DNA of 64,000 nucleotides, from positions 5,334,501 through 5,398,500 of the forward strand of contig NC_134084.1 of assembly GCF_000715075.1 (NCBI RefSeq), given 5' to 3'. Every line of letters begins with the position of its first letter. The first letter of the stretch is position 1. The notes below the pieces were generated by a model. That model saw only the letters and a list, made by a program, of their open reading frames with translations. It searched no databases and was not told the DNA's origin. Positions 1 through 12,304 of this stretch are shown piece after piece. The translations under genes were made by a program, and so were the position numbers. Origin of the DNA: Nicotiana tabacum. Lineage: Eukaryota > Streptophyta > Magnoliopsida > Solanales > Solanaceae.

Positions 1-1873
1 CTCAAAATCAATGATTTTCATGGGAAAAATTGGGTGTTTTGGTTAGAACCTAGGTTTTTCAAAAATTGGGGATTTGGACCTCGATTTGAGGTCCGATTTC
101 AAAATAAATTATATATTTGTGTTCGTGGGGGAATGGGTAATCGGGTTTTGACCATGTGGGCTCGGGGGCGATTTTTGACTTTTTGGGTAAAACTTTAGAA
201 AACTTATTTTCATGCATTAGAATTGATTTATTTAGCGTTTATTGATGTAATTAAGTAGCTTGTGTCTAGATACGAGCGAATTGGTGGTGGAATCAAGAGG
301 TAAAGCGATAGTAGAAACTTGAATTGTGTTCGTGGCATCAAGGTAAGTGTTTGGTCTAACCTTAGCTTGAGGGATTAGGAGTCGAGTCCTATTTGCTATG
401 TGGTATTTGTCGAGTACGACGTATAGGCATGGTGACGAGTATCTATACGTTGGTGTCAAGCATGCCCGTGAGTCTTATATTGTGATTATTATGACTTTGT
501 TGTATTATTCATGCCTTGATGATGATTTCTATTGTTGGGAAAAGTTTGTGGAAGTAATTGTGACATTTGAACATTGAGGAGCGTTGGCTCAAGTTGTACA
601 ATGAGATGTGAAAGTACAAGTGGTAATGGAACCTTTTAGAGCATTGGCTCAAGTTGTGAAGTGAGTTGAGAAGTAAATGTGAAAAAGATAAGAGAATCAT
701 TATATTATCCCCCTTGCCGGGAATTTGTTGCTTTTAATGTTATCTCCCCAGATGGGATGTTGATGCTTCTTATAATGTTGTTCCCTTGCCGGGACTTCAT
801 TGTTAAACTATTGTTCCCTAACCGAGATTCTTATTGTAATTTCATTTATTCCCTTGCCCTATTGTTTGTGATTGTTGTTTGGGTGAGGAATAGTGTTAAA
901 GCACGAAGGGTGATGCCGTGTATTGTTTTGGTGAGAGAGTGTTAAAGCACGAAGGGTGATGCCGTGTATGATTTGTGAGGAAAGAGTGTAAAGCACGAAG
1001 GGGGATGCCGTGCCGCACGATGTACCATTTTGTGTCGATTATATTGATTATATGGTGAGGACGAGAGTAAAAGCATGAAGGGTAATGTCGTACACATTTT
1101 CATTACTTGATTGCTTTGGTGACGACAAGATTAAAAGCACGAAGGGTGATGTCGTGCACTTATTGATTTCTGGTTCTTTGTTGATATCTGAGATATGTTG
1201 TTCCTTTCAATTACCTGTTGCCTTTCTATTCTAAATTGATAGTTCCCCCGCAGCATGTTACCCCTCCCATACTTGACTGTATATTACTGTTTTTCTTTTC
1301 CGTTGTATATAGTTAAATTGCACAGGTTTATTTGGTGGTATGGTCCTAGCCTCGTCACTACTTTGCCGAGGTTAGGCTAGGAACTTACCAGCACATGGGA
1401 TCGGTTGTGTTGATACTACACTTTGCACTGTGTGCAGATCTCGGAGCAGCAGCTTTTGGACTATAGATTGGGTGGCTGCCTTCAGGCCACGCGGAGATCC
1501 AAGGTAGTCCTGTAGGCATCCGCAGGCCCTGGCGTCTTCCTTTATCCCTTTACTCCTATTTCATTTTTTTAGTTTAGAAACAGTGTATATTTTATCTTTC
1601 AGACTTTGTATGTAGTATTCTTAGATCGTCTGTGACAGTGTGACACCAGTTCTAGGTGGTTGAGGCTCAAACAGTTGTATTAGATACATATTTCAGATAG
1701 TTTACTGTATTTCTTCCGCTTATTTTAATTTCCGCTATCTACACATTATTACTTTATAATTGTTAAGGAATATAAAATTGGTAAACAGGTAATTGGTTCA
1801 AACAGTCGGTTTGTCTAGCTCACATTAGTAGGCGCCATCACGACTCCCGAGGGTGGGAAACCCGGGTCGTGAC
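1..1873 (+). mobile_element. 3' part of a plus-strand Ty3/gypsy LTR (solo or truncated)
   Basis: The stretch ends with a typical Solanaceae gypsy LTR terminus (a gcgcc..cacgactcccgag block, then gggtcgtgacg). No primer-binding site follows, so it is either the 3' LTR of an element lying to the left or a solo LTR. The final CA is mutated to CG. It holds short internal repeats near 695-1160 and no gene. The sequence after it is the interior of a minus-strand element, so this LTR appears to have inserted into that element. The window edge cuts off its start. Family assignment rests on recognising the LTR style and is not a database match. Confidence 0.65.
700..1160 (+). repeat. LTR sub-repeats
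   Basis: A motif of about 23 bp, aaagcacgaagggtgatgcc followed by gtg, recurs near 897, 943, 990, 1069 and 1135 with decreasing fidelity. Spacings are about 46, 47, 79 and 66 bp. Just upstream a second motif built on cccttgccgggaatt recurs near 710, 783 and 822. Both sit inside the LTR and are not coding. Confidence 0.7.
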
Positions 1874-4800
1874 GCAAATGAGCCTTAGAGCCCAGTTTCA
1901 ACATCTAAAATTCTCTGTCAGGCCTGCTTCCAACATACGATCATCGTATTAATCACCACACGATGTACTAGAACATGACTGCATACCTTTGCCGAATTCT
2001 CACCATGCACCACATCATCCACAGAACCATAATAACATTCTCTGATCATAATAACTGATATTTCCTGATTCTGATGCTCATAATGCCCTCATGAGATGCA
2101 TAAGTCTTGTTCTAACTCTTACAATACTGCCACAACGGAAGAGACGTGTAGAAATTCATAACCAACTGCCGAGTCAACAAATCATTAAGTCTATACTCCT
2201 GAAAAGAATCTGTTAGCTCATTCTGAACCACCTAATGGTATTTCCTCTTTAACATACTTCATATAATCTGATTGCATTAATCCTAGATCCAATAATCTTG
2301 TCTCCCCTAGTATGAACTGCTCAGGCAACAAGCCACCCCTGACATGACCAAAAGTCTCATATGATGCCACAATCTGCCAATAGGCTACCAACTCGAATGT
2401 GATACATAAGGAAAACAAACTCTGGAAGGGACTACTCCTCTCACGCTGCTAATATGGCTTTCCTCAGAAAATGGAAAACAAAACACGCAAAAGTTAGAAT
2501 ACAGAAAAATGTACTCAACATCATACTATTGTGGCGTGCAATCCGATCCAAATAACACGCCCTTGGCGGCCTGCCACCCGTTCCACACATAAAATTCACA
2601 TAAGGAGATACACACCGAGATAAATTGCTCATTACTTACAAAATACCTAATATCGGTCACAAGCACGCTAAGTGCATAATACCATCCCTGAGGAAACAGA
2701 TGTCATCATAAGCTACAAAACTCAAGCACAACTGAAGTGAGATATATGATTTGAATCTCAAGAGTCATCCTACTCACATAACACCATCGCTACGCGAAAC
2801 CTCAACACACAAGAAATTTATCAAGCCATTTCGCAATTCACACGGCAGGATATAGCATTACATATAATAGACTTCCAACGTCTGAATACTCCTCCATAAG
2901 GAGTGCTATACTGAAATGAACACATCCGGCCTGATATAGAGCCTATATTCATATTTAAATCCATTCACAACCTCAAGCCGATTCTGATCATACCGAACTA
3001 GGCCAATAATCTTTCATGGGTCCATAATAACCCCATTTTCTCATAACACACAAGAACAACCATCCAATCCGGAACAACCTTCCACATTTCACAACCAAAT
3101 GAACCGAGCGCCCTTCAGGCATAAATTCTCAGTTAGCGATAGTACTACAATTCTCCATACTTGGTTTAAATCCTCAATCAATTAAGTGACTACACATCAC
3201 ACTTATATAGTATTTCCGTGGGATATGCTCCCATGGCCTTTTGCACCAGGTAACAAGCCTGCACATCCATACCACCGGCCATACAAATGCTGCAAAGCGA
3301 ATCAAGGGTCCGCAAGTCAACACACAAAACCTCTTACTCATGACACTGATCTCAGGTGACACTGAAGATAATACCAGCTTACTCTAAACATCTAAATTCT
3401 TTTCCTACTCATCCGAGCCCGTGACCTCCTTGTCAACACTGAACCGCAACCTTGATTCTCAACTTTCAAATCCCACGCTACTCATGACACTTAATCATGA
3501 CAATGCGCAAGAGTACAAGAATTTCATCATAACTCCTGAACTACTAAATAGGGTAAACACTTCATCATATAGAAGCCTTTTACTTAACTCATTTCAAGGG
3601 AACCATTACAACTCGTGACTAAATTCTCATAACCGCAGAAAATACCAACCTCAAGTAGTGGTCTAAACCACCATAACTCTTCCAGGATCCATCTGCACAT
3701 AATAGGCCATAAAACTCGAAAGCCTCCAAATAAAATCAATTATGGCAACCGTCAAACCTCGCACACATTACTGTAATCATGCGTAAAACTTAACACGCTA
3801 AAGGAACAAATTGTTGCCACCATTATACGAATTCAACCATTACTGACTGATTTTACTTCTTCCAATTTACTCTGGGCTTGACTTAGGAATAATAGTATCC
3901 CCATTCAAAACATAACGAACCCAAATCCACACTCATCCTGAGTGACCTTATTTCACGAGACCATGTTGTCTCAATTCCCACGAACCATCTCATACCCTCA
4001 TTATACGCATATTCGCATCCTCAACTAGTACACCCATTCTGATAATTCCTCTATGAATCCGAAGTCATTTTCTCCCATTCCTCTTAATTTATACCGTAGA
4101 TTGAAGATAACACAGAACACTCCAAGCTCATTATCATAATCTGCTGCAAAAGCTCGATACTCAACCATACTATGGACTCGAAACCCTTAGGCACCACACC
4201 TTAACCTTTGAACCCACTAGGACCGTTATTGAGAGTCACCCACTCTGACTTGGTCCCGAATATAATCAACTACAAGGCTCCGCTAGCACATGACCACCCT
4301 CTCAAAGAAGCACCCGGCCGAATCACCTTCCTTGCAACTCACTTCTACGCGAAGCATTATTCCTGAGTCTTCCCAAAGCTTCAACATGAATCAATGATGC
4401 CAATTATAGAACACATTCTTCAATTCCTTTGCTCAAATTACCACTGATGCTCTCTTTCCTTAGTCACAGTAACCCATCAATATGCCAATAACTAGAAATC
4501 TCACAAATAGGCGACCAGGCAATACAACCGTAGGCGATGAGACTCTCCCACTTAGCTTGAAGCCACTATTACACAACTTTGGAACCCACCAAGATTCTTT
4601 ATCTCTTATTGACATGACCTTGTGCAATTAAACTGCCATAATTCCTCGAAATCCTTCTTTTAGCATTTCATGAACACTCTGAATCTCTAGCAACATTCAT
4701 ATATTAGACCTTTTACCGGATAGTCAGTAAAATCCTTCGTAGGAGCTTCACCAACCACGCGACCGCTGACCTGCTCATAAGAGATAACCCACCTGAGCCT

Positions 4801-4992
4801 GTGCTCATTGACCAGCTACATAAGTCCATTCACTCCTCATGGACATCAACTAAATGTGCGACAATATCTTCCAATTCAAAGTTATGTTGCATCCTTCTTC
4901 ATGTCAAGTAGCTCCCTTCTGTCATATCAAATCTCTCACCATTATGCTAGCCAATATTCCAAATTAAGCTCGTAGACCTAGTCACTGTCCAC
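1874..4992 (-). mobile_element. Interior of a decayed minus-strand LTR element (left part)
   Basis: This A+C-rich stretch (G+T-rich on the minus strand) is the left continuation of the element whose LTR and primer site lie at 28845-31683. The two parts are separated by the giant insertion at 4993-28078 and share the TCCAC target site. I find no recognisable gag, protease, RT or integrase. Open frames are short and show no motif. With 28079-28844 the interior is about 3.9 kb, which fits a LARD-like non-autonomous derivative or a very decayed internal region. The left LTR is not in the window. Confidence 0.55.
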
Positions 4993-5511
4993 TGTGAGCA
5001 CGTGATTTTTGTTTCGCACGACAATCGCTCCAAAAGAAATAAAAAAATAATAATAATTGGCCCTGCTGTACAAATTTTGGATTTTTACATGGCACTTTGT
5101 TGATTATTTGTGATTTTTGCCCATTTTTACCTCATTAAAACAAAATACAAAAAATGTGTGCGTCATGCATAATTCGAACCATAATCCGGTCGTTAAATAG
5201 AAAATCATAAATAGGCATCTTCGTCCGTAATTTTGTTTTGTTTGATTTTACCTGCTTTGAAATATTTTAGTGTGTGTGCAAATAATTGTATTGAGTGTGT
5301 ATTTAATTTCAATTTGATTTTGTTGCTTAGTTTTGTTTTTAAAATAAAGAAGAAAAAGAAATAACAATAAAAAGGGGGGGTTTCTTCTTCCGGATTGGGC
5401 CAATTTATTAAAATTGGCCCAAACAAACAGCCCAAAACCAAGCCTGCCCGGTCCACACCAGCTGAACACCCAGAGAGTCCAAACGACATCGTATTAATAC
5501 AGGTTGATCTG

Positions 5512-5686
5512 GGCCGTTGATCTCAAATTGATCAACGGTCAAGATCAATTCCCCATAACCCACTAAGGAACCCGACCCGTTTCCACCCGGATTGACCCAA
5601 ACCCTCTAAAAGATGAAACGACACCGTTTCCTTCAAGCTGAAGGATCCTGGCCCTTCATCGCATCTCATCCAACGGCCAGGATCCA
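5512..5686 (+). promoter_or_regulatory. Inverted repeats just upstream of the LTR TATA box
   Basis: Two perfect inverted repeats precede the TATA box. CCGTTGATC (5514-5522) pairs with GATCAACGG (5530-5538). GGATCCTGGCC (5643-5653) pairs with GGCCAGGATCC (5675-5685), ending about 14 bp before the TATA box. Both are kept in the 3' LTR. They may be dimeric factor sites or hairpins; which of these is not visible from sequence. Confidence 0.5.
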
Positions 5687-5699
5687 CCTACCCACTAAC

Positions 5700-5707
5700 T
5701 ATATAAA
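5700..5707 (+). promoter_or_regulatory. Candidate LTR TATA box (start of genomic RNA)
   Basis: TATATAAA lies in ctatataaaccc about 700 bp into the LTR and is identical in the 3' LTR at 24882-24889. C-rich sequence follows. Transcription would be expected to start around 5730, making R and U5 most of the remaining 3.2 kb. No experimental support is available here. Confidence 0.6.
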
Positions 5708-6004
5708 CCCTTTACCATACCCTGCCCCCCTATCCAGCACCCCAGCCTTCGTCTTCACCAAACCTGTCCCCTTCAAACCCTAGCCGCCCCTGTATCCTTC
5801 ACCATGAAAGCCGGCGGCACGGACGCCGGTGACCTCGACCTTAACACCACAGAACCCTCGTGCCGTCCTGAACCCAAATCTACTAACCACACACCTCGAA
5901 TCCTATCCCACCTTCTCGAATCTTCATTTGAAGATTCGAGTCGGAACCTAATCTACACTGATCTGCCTTAAATTCATACCAGACACTCCCCAGACCCCCC
6001 TCGT

Positions 6005-6179
6005 GACCAAACCATACTTGGTTTGGTCCGAATCTGACCAGGGAAGCATGAATCCCGGATCTGGTTTTCGAACCTTAGGGTTCCGCGTCACTGGTCCGTT
6101 GTTTTGTTCAAACCGAAGGATTAAGGTCTAATGGACCTTAATCGAAGTGTTTCTCATCTGAGAAACACTTTGATTAAAG
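6005..6179 (+). repeat. Cluster of perfect hairpins in the transcribed part of the LTR
   Basis: GACCAAACC (6005-6013) pairs with GGTTTGGTC (6020-6028). GATTAAGGTC (6119-6128) pairs with GACCTTAATC (6134-6143). The segment from 6137 to 6156 pairs with 6159 to 6179, a stem of about 20 bp with a 2-nt turn. The single mispair in this copy (T for C, a CpG-type change) is absent from the 3' LTR (25301-25361), where the stem is perfect. The last two helices overlap, so they are mutually exclusive. Confidence 0.7.
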
Positions 6180-8900
6180 TCCGTTCAGCCTTAAGAAAGG
6201 TCTGTCCAAGTCCGAGTCAAGGTTTTGATTTTTCGAGATTTGAGGTGAGTCTTGCTTTCTTTTCTTTATTTCTGTTTGGTCCATGTGAGTGATTAAATGT
6301 CTGTTCATGTTTTGTTTCAATTTGTGTCTTTGAATTTTTGCCAACTTCTGTTTGTCCACTTTGCCTGAACCACTGTGTTTGTTTGAATCCCTCCTTTATT
6401 CTGATAATGCGTGTGTATATGCTGTGCGAATAATTGAGCTCCAAATGTTGACTGATCAATTGGCTCCTCGAGTACCACTTTGCTTAGCCAGTACAATTCA
6501 AATCATATGTCGATACTGTTAAATGTTTGATTTTTGGTTACGATTGTATGTGTTATGATTAATATAGTCGAGTCGACATGTGTCGTCAATTAGTTTCAGC
6601 TGTCCGAACAATAACAAATCGACTTACTTCTGCTAAGCATTTGTTGAATCAATTAAGAACCAGTTTTGTTTACCTATAGTTGTTGATTTGGATTAGTAAT
6701 GTAAAAGGGATGTTTGGTTTAAGTTCTGAATTGGAGGGCATGTGCACTTATGCACAGCATGTGCATTGGTGCACCTCATGTGCTTTGTGCACAACCTGTG
6801 GCCTGCATAAAGGTTTTTGTTAAGTTTTAAATAATTTGACAGCATATGCTGTCAGATACATTCTGCTGCCCATACTCTACTTTAACCTCAAAAATAATAA
6901 ACATTACTTAAAGTGAGTCTGCCAGGGAATATCATGGGTTTTGTTCATACTTAATTAGCCAATTGGAATCTGAAAATGGAAGGCACATGGGAGGGGTATT
7001 GTGATATTCTAAACAGGCTGTTAAAAGGGGTAAGGAAAGGCTTATAAAAGCAGGCATGGGGAAGATAGAGGGGAGAGGACCTGGAGATGGGAGGGATACA
7101 CAGACTGTGAGGATATAAGAGAAAAGGGAGAGCTGAAATACATACAAATAAGCACACACAGAGATATACACATACAGAGAGGATTGAAAAAGGATAGAAC
7201 TGATTTTAGGAAAACACAGATAGAGAGAGGTTAAGAGATAGAAAGTATACAATCAATAATCAGAAACTGTTTCTTCCTATTGTTGTTTGGGTTTCAGTTG
7301 TTCAACCTGTTCAATCAATTCTGATTCTTTGAAGTTCCAATTGTGTCTACTAGTCGAGTGTTTTCATTGGCTTACTACTGGTTTTGGTCTGCCTGGAGTT
7401 CTGATTCTACTCCACTGGGTGTTACTGTCATTTGGCTACTTCTTTCTATTGGCCATAGTTGCATTTCTGCACTCGAGCCTGTTCTGCTGTGTTGCTTTGT
7501 TTGCTGCTGTTCTGTCCTGCTGCTATTGCTAGTCCTGTTTCTTGCTGCTGCTGATTTCCACATCTTCTTCTTCTTCTCCTTTGCATTTTCAGTATTTCCA
7601 GGTACACATTTCAAGTCCCATATTGATGTAACTGAAACAGTTTGAAAGCATGAAATGAAAAAGGTTGAAGAAGTTCAAGTATTTGTTGTAATATTCATGG
7701 TACATTAACGGGCCTGTAAAAATTGATTAGTTTATAATTCAACAGTTCGAAAGTATGTACTGATATTCGACTGAGTTTACCCCTTTGTGTTTTAGCTCGG
7801 TAGTTGTTTATTAGTATGGGGTATGTATACTCCGACCTTATACAATGCTGTTTCTGTTTCATTTAGTCTTTTTTTTTCGGGTTCCATTAGGCAGTACCTA
7901 GGGTCACATTCAAAGTCTCATTAGTAACAATATCTAGTAGCTAAATCCTTTAATCTAGTCCAAATAAGTTTAGTTAAGTTCAACTCAAGAAATGTTCGGA
8001 TTAAGTGTTGTATTTCGTTAGCTCGTACGTGATTCCTTGTCAAATTAAAGCATTTTTCATTAAAGTATAATGTTTTCTTAACGTCGTAGATAATTAATCA
8101 TAAGAATCCGGATCAGGCCAAAGCATATAATTAAATTATCATGTACCTCTTCTTCTAGTTTTAGGGACAAATGTATTAAAAATGTAGCCACTTTAGGATA
8201 TCCTTTCTAAAATAGAGACGAGCCTCGCCAAATAAAAATGCAAAATTGCGGGGCCCTCGATAAATAATCATAATAAATTTTTAGAATTCAGGCTAGGCCG
8301 TTTAGTGAATCTCATGGCCTTCTCAAAAATAATAACGCGTTAGACTCTTTAGGCGCGGCTTAATTAAATCATATTCTTAAATTCGGGTGCACATTGATGT
8401 GACCCAAATCTAAATCTCAACGAAGTCAAAATGTGTTGACGATCACGGGCGCATTGATTGTGACGTGGTTCGAGATGCATTTTCACGACGTTGCAATTCT
8501 ATAAAAATAAGTGATAATGATAAAAGCGGTTTAAGTTTAATAAAAGCACGTAAGTCATAACATGTATTTAAATCAGATATTTAGCCATTATAACAATTTA
8601 AGCGACCGTGCTAGAACCACGGGATTCGAGGGTGCCTAACACCTTCCCTCGGGTCAACAGAATTCCTTACTTAGAATTTCTGGTTCGCAGACTTCATTTG
8701 GAAAAGTCGAAAATTTCCTCGATTTGGGATTCAAGATAAACCGGTGACTTGGGACACCAAAAGCCAAACCTTTCCCAAGTGGCAACTCTGAATTAAATAA
8801 ATAATCTCATTTCGAATATTGTCACTTAAATTGGAAAAACTCCACCCGCGCATTTTTTACCCTTCGGGGCCGGGCGCGCAAAAAGGAGGTGTGACAGCTC

Positions 8901-8918
8901 TGGCGACTCTGTTGGGGA
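8901..8918 (+). other. Primer-binding site (tRNA-Arg type)
   Basis: TGGCGACTCTGTTGGGGA begins 4 nt after the LTR end. It matches the complement of the 3' end of plant tRNA-Arg(ACG), as I recall it, at 16 of 18 positions; both differences are C-to-T. tRNA-Arg priming is described for Ogre-type elements. The 4-nt gap is GCTC. Confidence 0.75.
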
Positions 8919-10247
8919 ATTAACCCAGAACCACTGGTTCAGGGTTCAAGAATTCGAGCTTAGGATAATTGTTATATTTGGCTTTATTATCTGATATTTA
9001 TTACATGTTTTTTGCATAACGTGCTAAATGTTGTCTTTTACCGCTTTGATATTATCTGAACTGTATATAAACTGTGCCGAAACCCTTCTTTTCTTACCTC
9101 CGGGGAGAAGCTCGCTGGTCGAGACTCCTTATTCTTTTAGTGTCAACACCTGAAATGAGAAAGAGGTCGGACAAGTTACAAAGCCGGACGATCTCGCGGG
9201 TCCCCGGTACGTAGCCCCCTCCTCGACTCGAGTTGTCCGCTCGGGTACACAGACTAGAACAAATACCCAGGTTACGAACCTAGAATAACTTGACTTCATG
9301 CCGGATCCCTAGTAGGAACGCTTATTTGCATCATGTTGCATTTGACTTAGGGGACTCAACACAGGGGTTGGGTCCGTCTAGGACAGGCGACCTGAAATGA
9401 AAAAGACCACCCTGATGCATCCTATTTGTTTTGTGCATTTATTTGCTTCGGTTCCGCATGCTGACCGGTTTCTAAAAAGGGAAAATAGCAGCGTAGGGAG
9501 ATAATTACTTATTTTGGAAAAATAAAACCAATGTTCAAGTATTGTCAAAACCTCGCCGGAATTTTTCTAAAAAAAAAAAGAATAAAAACAAAATTTGTCT
9601 TCTTAGTTTGAATTATTAAAAAAAAATATATACAATTTTTTTTTTCATATCCAAAATAAAAAAAGAAGGTATTTATTTAAAAGTAAAAAAAATGGAAAAT
9701 TCATAATTCAAAAATAATGTTGTTTCTTTCATAATACCCCTTTATAAATTCAGACTAATGGTCCAAATATTTCTTAAAAAAAACATAAATATTTTCTTTA
9801 GTCTTTATCTTTTTTTCAAAAAATAATAAAAAATACTTATTCTTGATTTCTAGGTTTATTTGATTTTCTCTATTCATGATACGCCCGAACTACGCCGGTT
9901 TGATTCTCACCGGATGTGAGATACGTAGGCAACCCTCGTCGGGTTCAACCCCCATTTTGCTAAAATAGCCAAAATCAAAAAAAATGCGTTTCAAATTTTT
10001 AAAGAGTCATAAATAAGTCAGGTGACGTTGTTTTGTCATAAATAGCCGAATGTTCCCGAAAGGGACGCCGGAAGGCTGACTTTGCATAAACAGCCACCTT
10101 TGTGTCTTGTTTAGCATTTTTATCCAATAGACCCACACAGCCTTAAAATCTTCGTCCCCGGAGTGTTTAAAGGCCGTGTTCAAACTTGATCTCCTCTGTA
10201 AAAAATATTTTTTGAGTCAGTCATTTTTGTTAAAATCACCTTAATAA
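8919..10247 (+). other. Untranslated leader of the giant element
   Basis: There is no convincing reading frame. The stretch contains A/T homopolymer-rich DNA (about 9540-9850) and the first copy of the three-helix module (9887-9945). ORF1 starts at its end. Confidence 0.7.
9887..9952 (+). ncRNA. Three-helix module, copy 1 (before ORF1)
   Basis: GAAC, then helix A TACG/CGTA (9891-9894 with 9924-9927). Helix A encloses helix B TCTCAC/GTGAGA (9905-9910 with 9916-9921, 5-nt loop). After GGC comes helix C AACCC/GGGTT (9931-9935 with 9941-9945, loop TCGTC). The same architecture recurs at 12477, 20180 and 23993 with different paired bases. Function unknown; RNA- and DNA-level roles are both possible. 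Confidence 0.6.
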
Positions 10248-12304
10248 ATGTGCAGGATGAGCACGATGCAAAATGAACATTTTTCAATAATGACCAAAAT
10301 CTCTGTCAAGTTACGGCTATGGTGGAATGATCTAGGTGTTGAAGGACAAAATGAGGTTAAGAAATATCTAAAAGGTCTTGTGGGTTTATTGGAAATCCAG
10401 CCTCGGGGAGATATCATAAGAGCTTTGGTTACCTATTGGGACCCGGCGCACAATGTTTTCCATTTCTCTGATTTTGAACTCACCCCGACTTTGGAAGAAA
10501 TGGCCGGATACATCGAGAATACTGAACTTCCCTTGAGGGAAAAATACTTGGTCGCCCCAAGAGTCGTCACAGTACATCGGTTCCTAGATTCATTGAAAAT
10601 ACCTAGAACAGTCCACAACCCGGATCTGGCAGCCGGATTTTGTACTCCATGCTTCATATATGATAGGTACGGTCATGAGGGGGATTCAATAATCCAATCA
10701 ACAAACTGTGTAGCAAAGGAGTTCGTCAGAAGTGGGACGAGCACAGACGGGTAGCTTTCATGATGATGTTCCTAGGCCTTCTGGTATTTCCAAGGAAAGA
10801 CGGAAACATTGATCTGAAGATATCCGGGGTCGTCAGCACTTTACTCACGCAAAGTGACAGTACTCTCGCGCCAATGGTGGTATCCGACATCTTTCGAGCT
10901 CTTACAGCTTGTAAAGCTGGGGGAAATTTCTTCGAAGGTTGTAACTTGCTCCTACAGCTATGGATGACCGAGCACCTCTGCCATCATTCCGAGATTTTGA
11001 GCCATGGTTCCCCGGAAAAGACCTGCATAGAAGAATCTTACACGAGAACCAAAGAGAACAATTTGCCCAAAGGAGTCCTGGCATGGACCTCGTTCTTTCA
11101 AGCTCTTACTGCCAGCCAAATACAATGGACGTTGGGATGGTTGCCTGTTGATGAGATCCTATATATGTCTGCAGCTAAAACTCATTTCTTGCTGATGGGG
11201 CTTAAGAGCATTCAACCTTATGCACCCTGCCGAGTTTTGAGACAGTTCGGAAGATGCCAGACAGCACCTCATGAGGAAGATCTTAGCGCTCACGCAATTG
11301 AGATAAGTCCTAACGGACAATTCCCAGAAGCAAAGATTCGCCAAATCTGGAGTGAGTGACAATATTTAAAATCAGATACTTGCGTGCGGGATCGAGCCAA
11401 AGGAGAGACGGCGCCAGGTTACCTTGCATGGTACAGAAGGGAACTTGAGCATGAAAGGCCAGCTAAGAGGCCCCACGTCCGGAATTTCACCGAATCATCG
11501 CAAAAGCAGTGGGATTGGTTAGCAAAGGAAAGAGGCTATTGCGCCGAAATCAGCAGGTTAAAGCAACAAGTAGAAGGCTTGAAATATGAGCACAACGTGC
11601 AAGCTGCCACCAGTCTGGGAGAGCAGAACAGGTTAATTCAGGAAAACAAAATGCTCAGAGCCCAGATCAAACAGATAAAGGTGGATGCAGATAAACAGCC
11701 AAGGCATCGATCAGACGAGCAGCTGATAAAAAGGCTGAAAGGTGAAATCAGGGAATGGCAAGATGGTTTGGAGAAATCTGAAAACATCATAGCAGAGCTC
11801 AGGGCACAGTGGGATACAAGAGCAGATAAACATCGCCGATACCTGAATCAATTGGAAAGCGACCACGAGAAAACTATTGCTAAGATAAAGAGAGAGATGG
11901 CTACACTTGAGATCAAAGCAGCTAATCAGGCCAAGGATTTCCAAATTGAGAGCAGATACTGGTACGACTCAATAGCCCAGATGAAGTTGGAAGTACGGCG
12001 ACTAAAGCATCAGCATGTACAAAACGCTCAAGTTTTCAAGATATGCAGCGATCAGATAAAACACCTACTCATAGAGAAGAAGCAAACCAGAGATAGGATC
12101 AAGGCCATTGCCCATGCCATCACCAGACGATGTCTACGATGTGAGAACATGTCCAGTATTACCGTCCTCTCGGCAGTAATGGGTTATGTCAAGCAGACTA
12201 TGCACGAGCTGGAGCAACTTGAGAGGGATCTCACGCCTAGGACCGCGGCGAGGCCGAACGATGCCCCGCGGACACCAATTTTCAAAACCATAATGCACTC
12301 ATAA
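10248..12304 (+). pseudogene. ORF1 of the giant element (extra ORF upstream of gag), broken
   Basis: Ogre-type elements carry an extra protein upstream of gag, of unknown function. Here the N-terminal part (10248-10754) has the conserved LRLWWNDLG start and a ...HFSDFELTPTLEEM block. It resembles a plant-specific domain that I recall being annotated as DUF7745. Coding continues in another frame from about 10735-10760 to 11359 and then, after an in-frame TGA (11357-11359), in the same frame to 12304. The last 300 residues are rich in K, E, R and Q with heptad-like spacing, which suggests a long coiled coil. Total coding length is near 680 codons. Lesions: one apparent single-base loss near 10727 and one stop. 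The next unit, gag, starts about 560 bp downstream. Confidence 0.75.

Larger units (their letters stand above)
4993..8896 (+). repeat. 5' LTR of the giant element
   Basis: 3904 bp, TG...CA, almost identical to 24175-28078. It holds a candidate TATA box (5700-5707), several perfect inverted repeats around and downstream of it, a GTGCAC-rich block (about 6740-6800) and an 18-bp palindrome at 6837-6854. A conserved U5-like segment near 8590-8800 contains a primer-site look-alike (8780-8790). Open frames of 60-106 codons inside it show no domain and exist twice only because the LTR does. Confidence 0.95.

Noticed and set aside
5205..5489. Open frames on the minus strand near the LTR start (also at 24387-24651)
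   Set aside because: Low-complexity F/K-rich translation of A/T-rich DNA; one copy has already lost its start.
7287..7645. Cys/Leu-rich open frames of 81 and 100 codons in the LTR (also at 26469-26827)
   Set aside because: They occur twice only because the LTR is duplicated. They overlap each other in two frames, lack a domain and sit in T-rich sequence.
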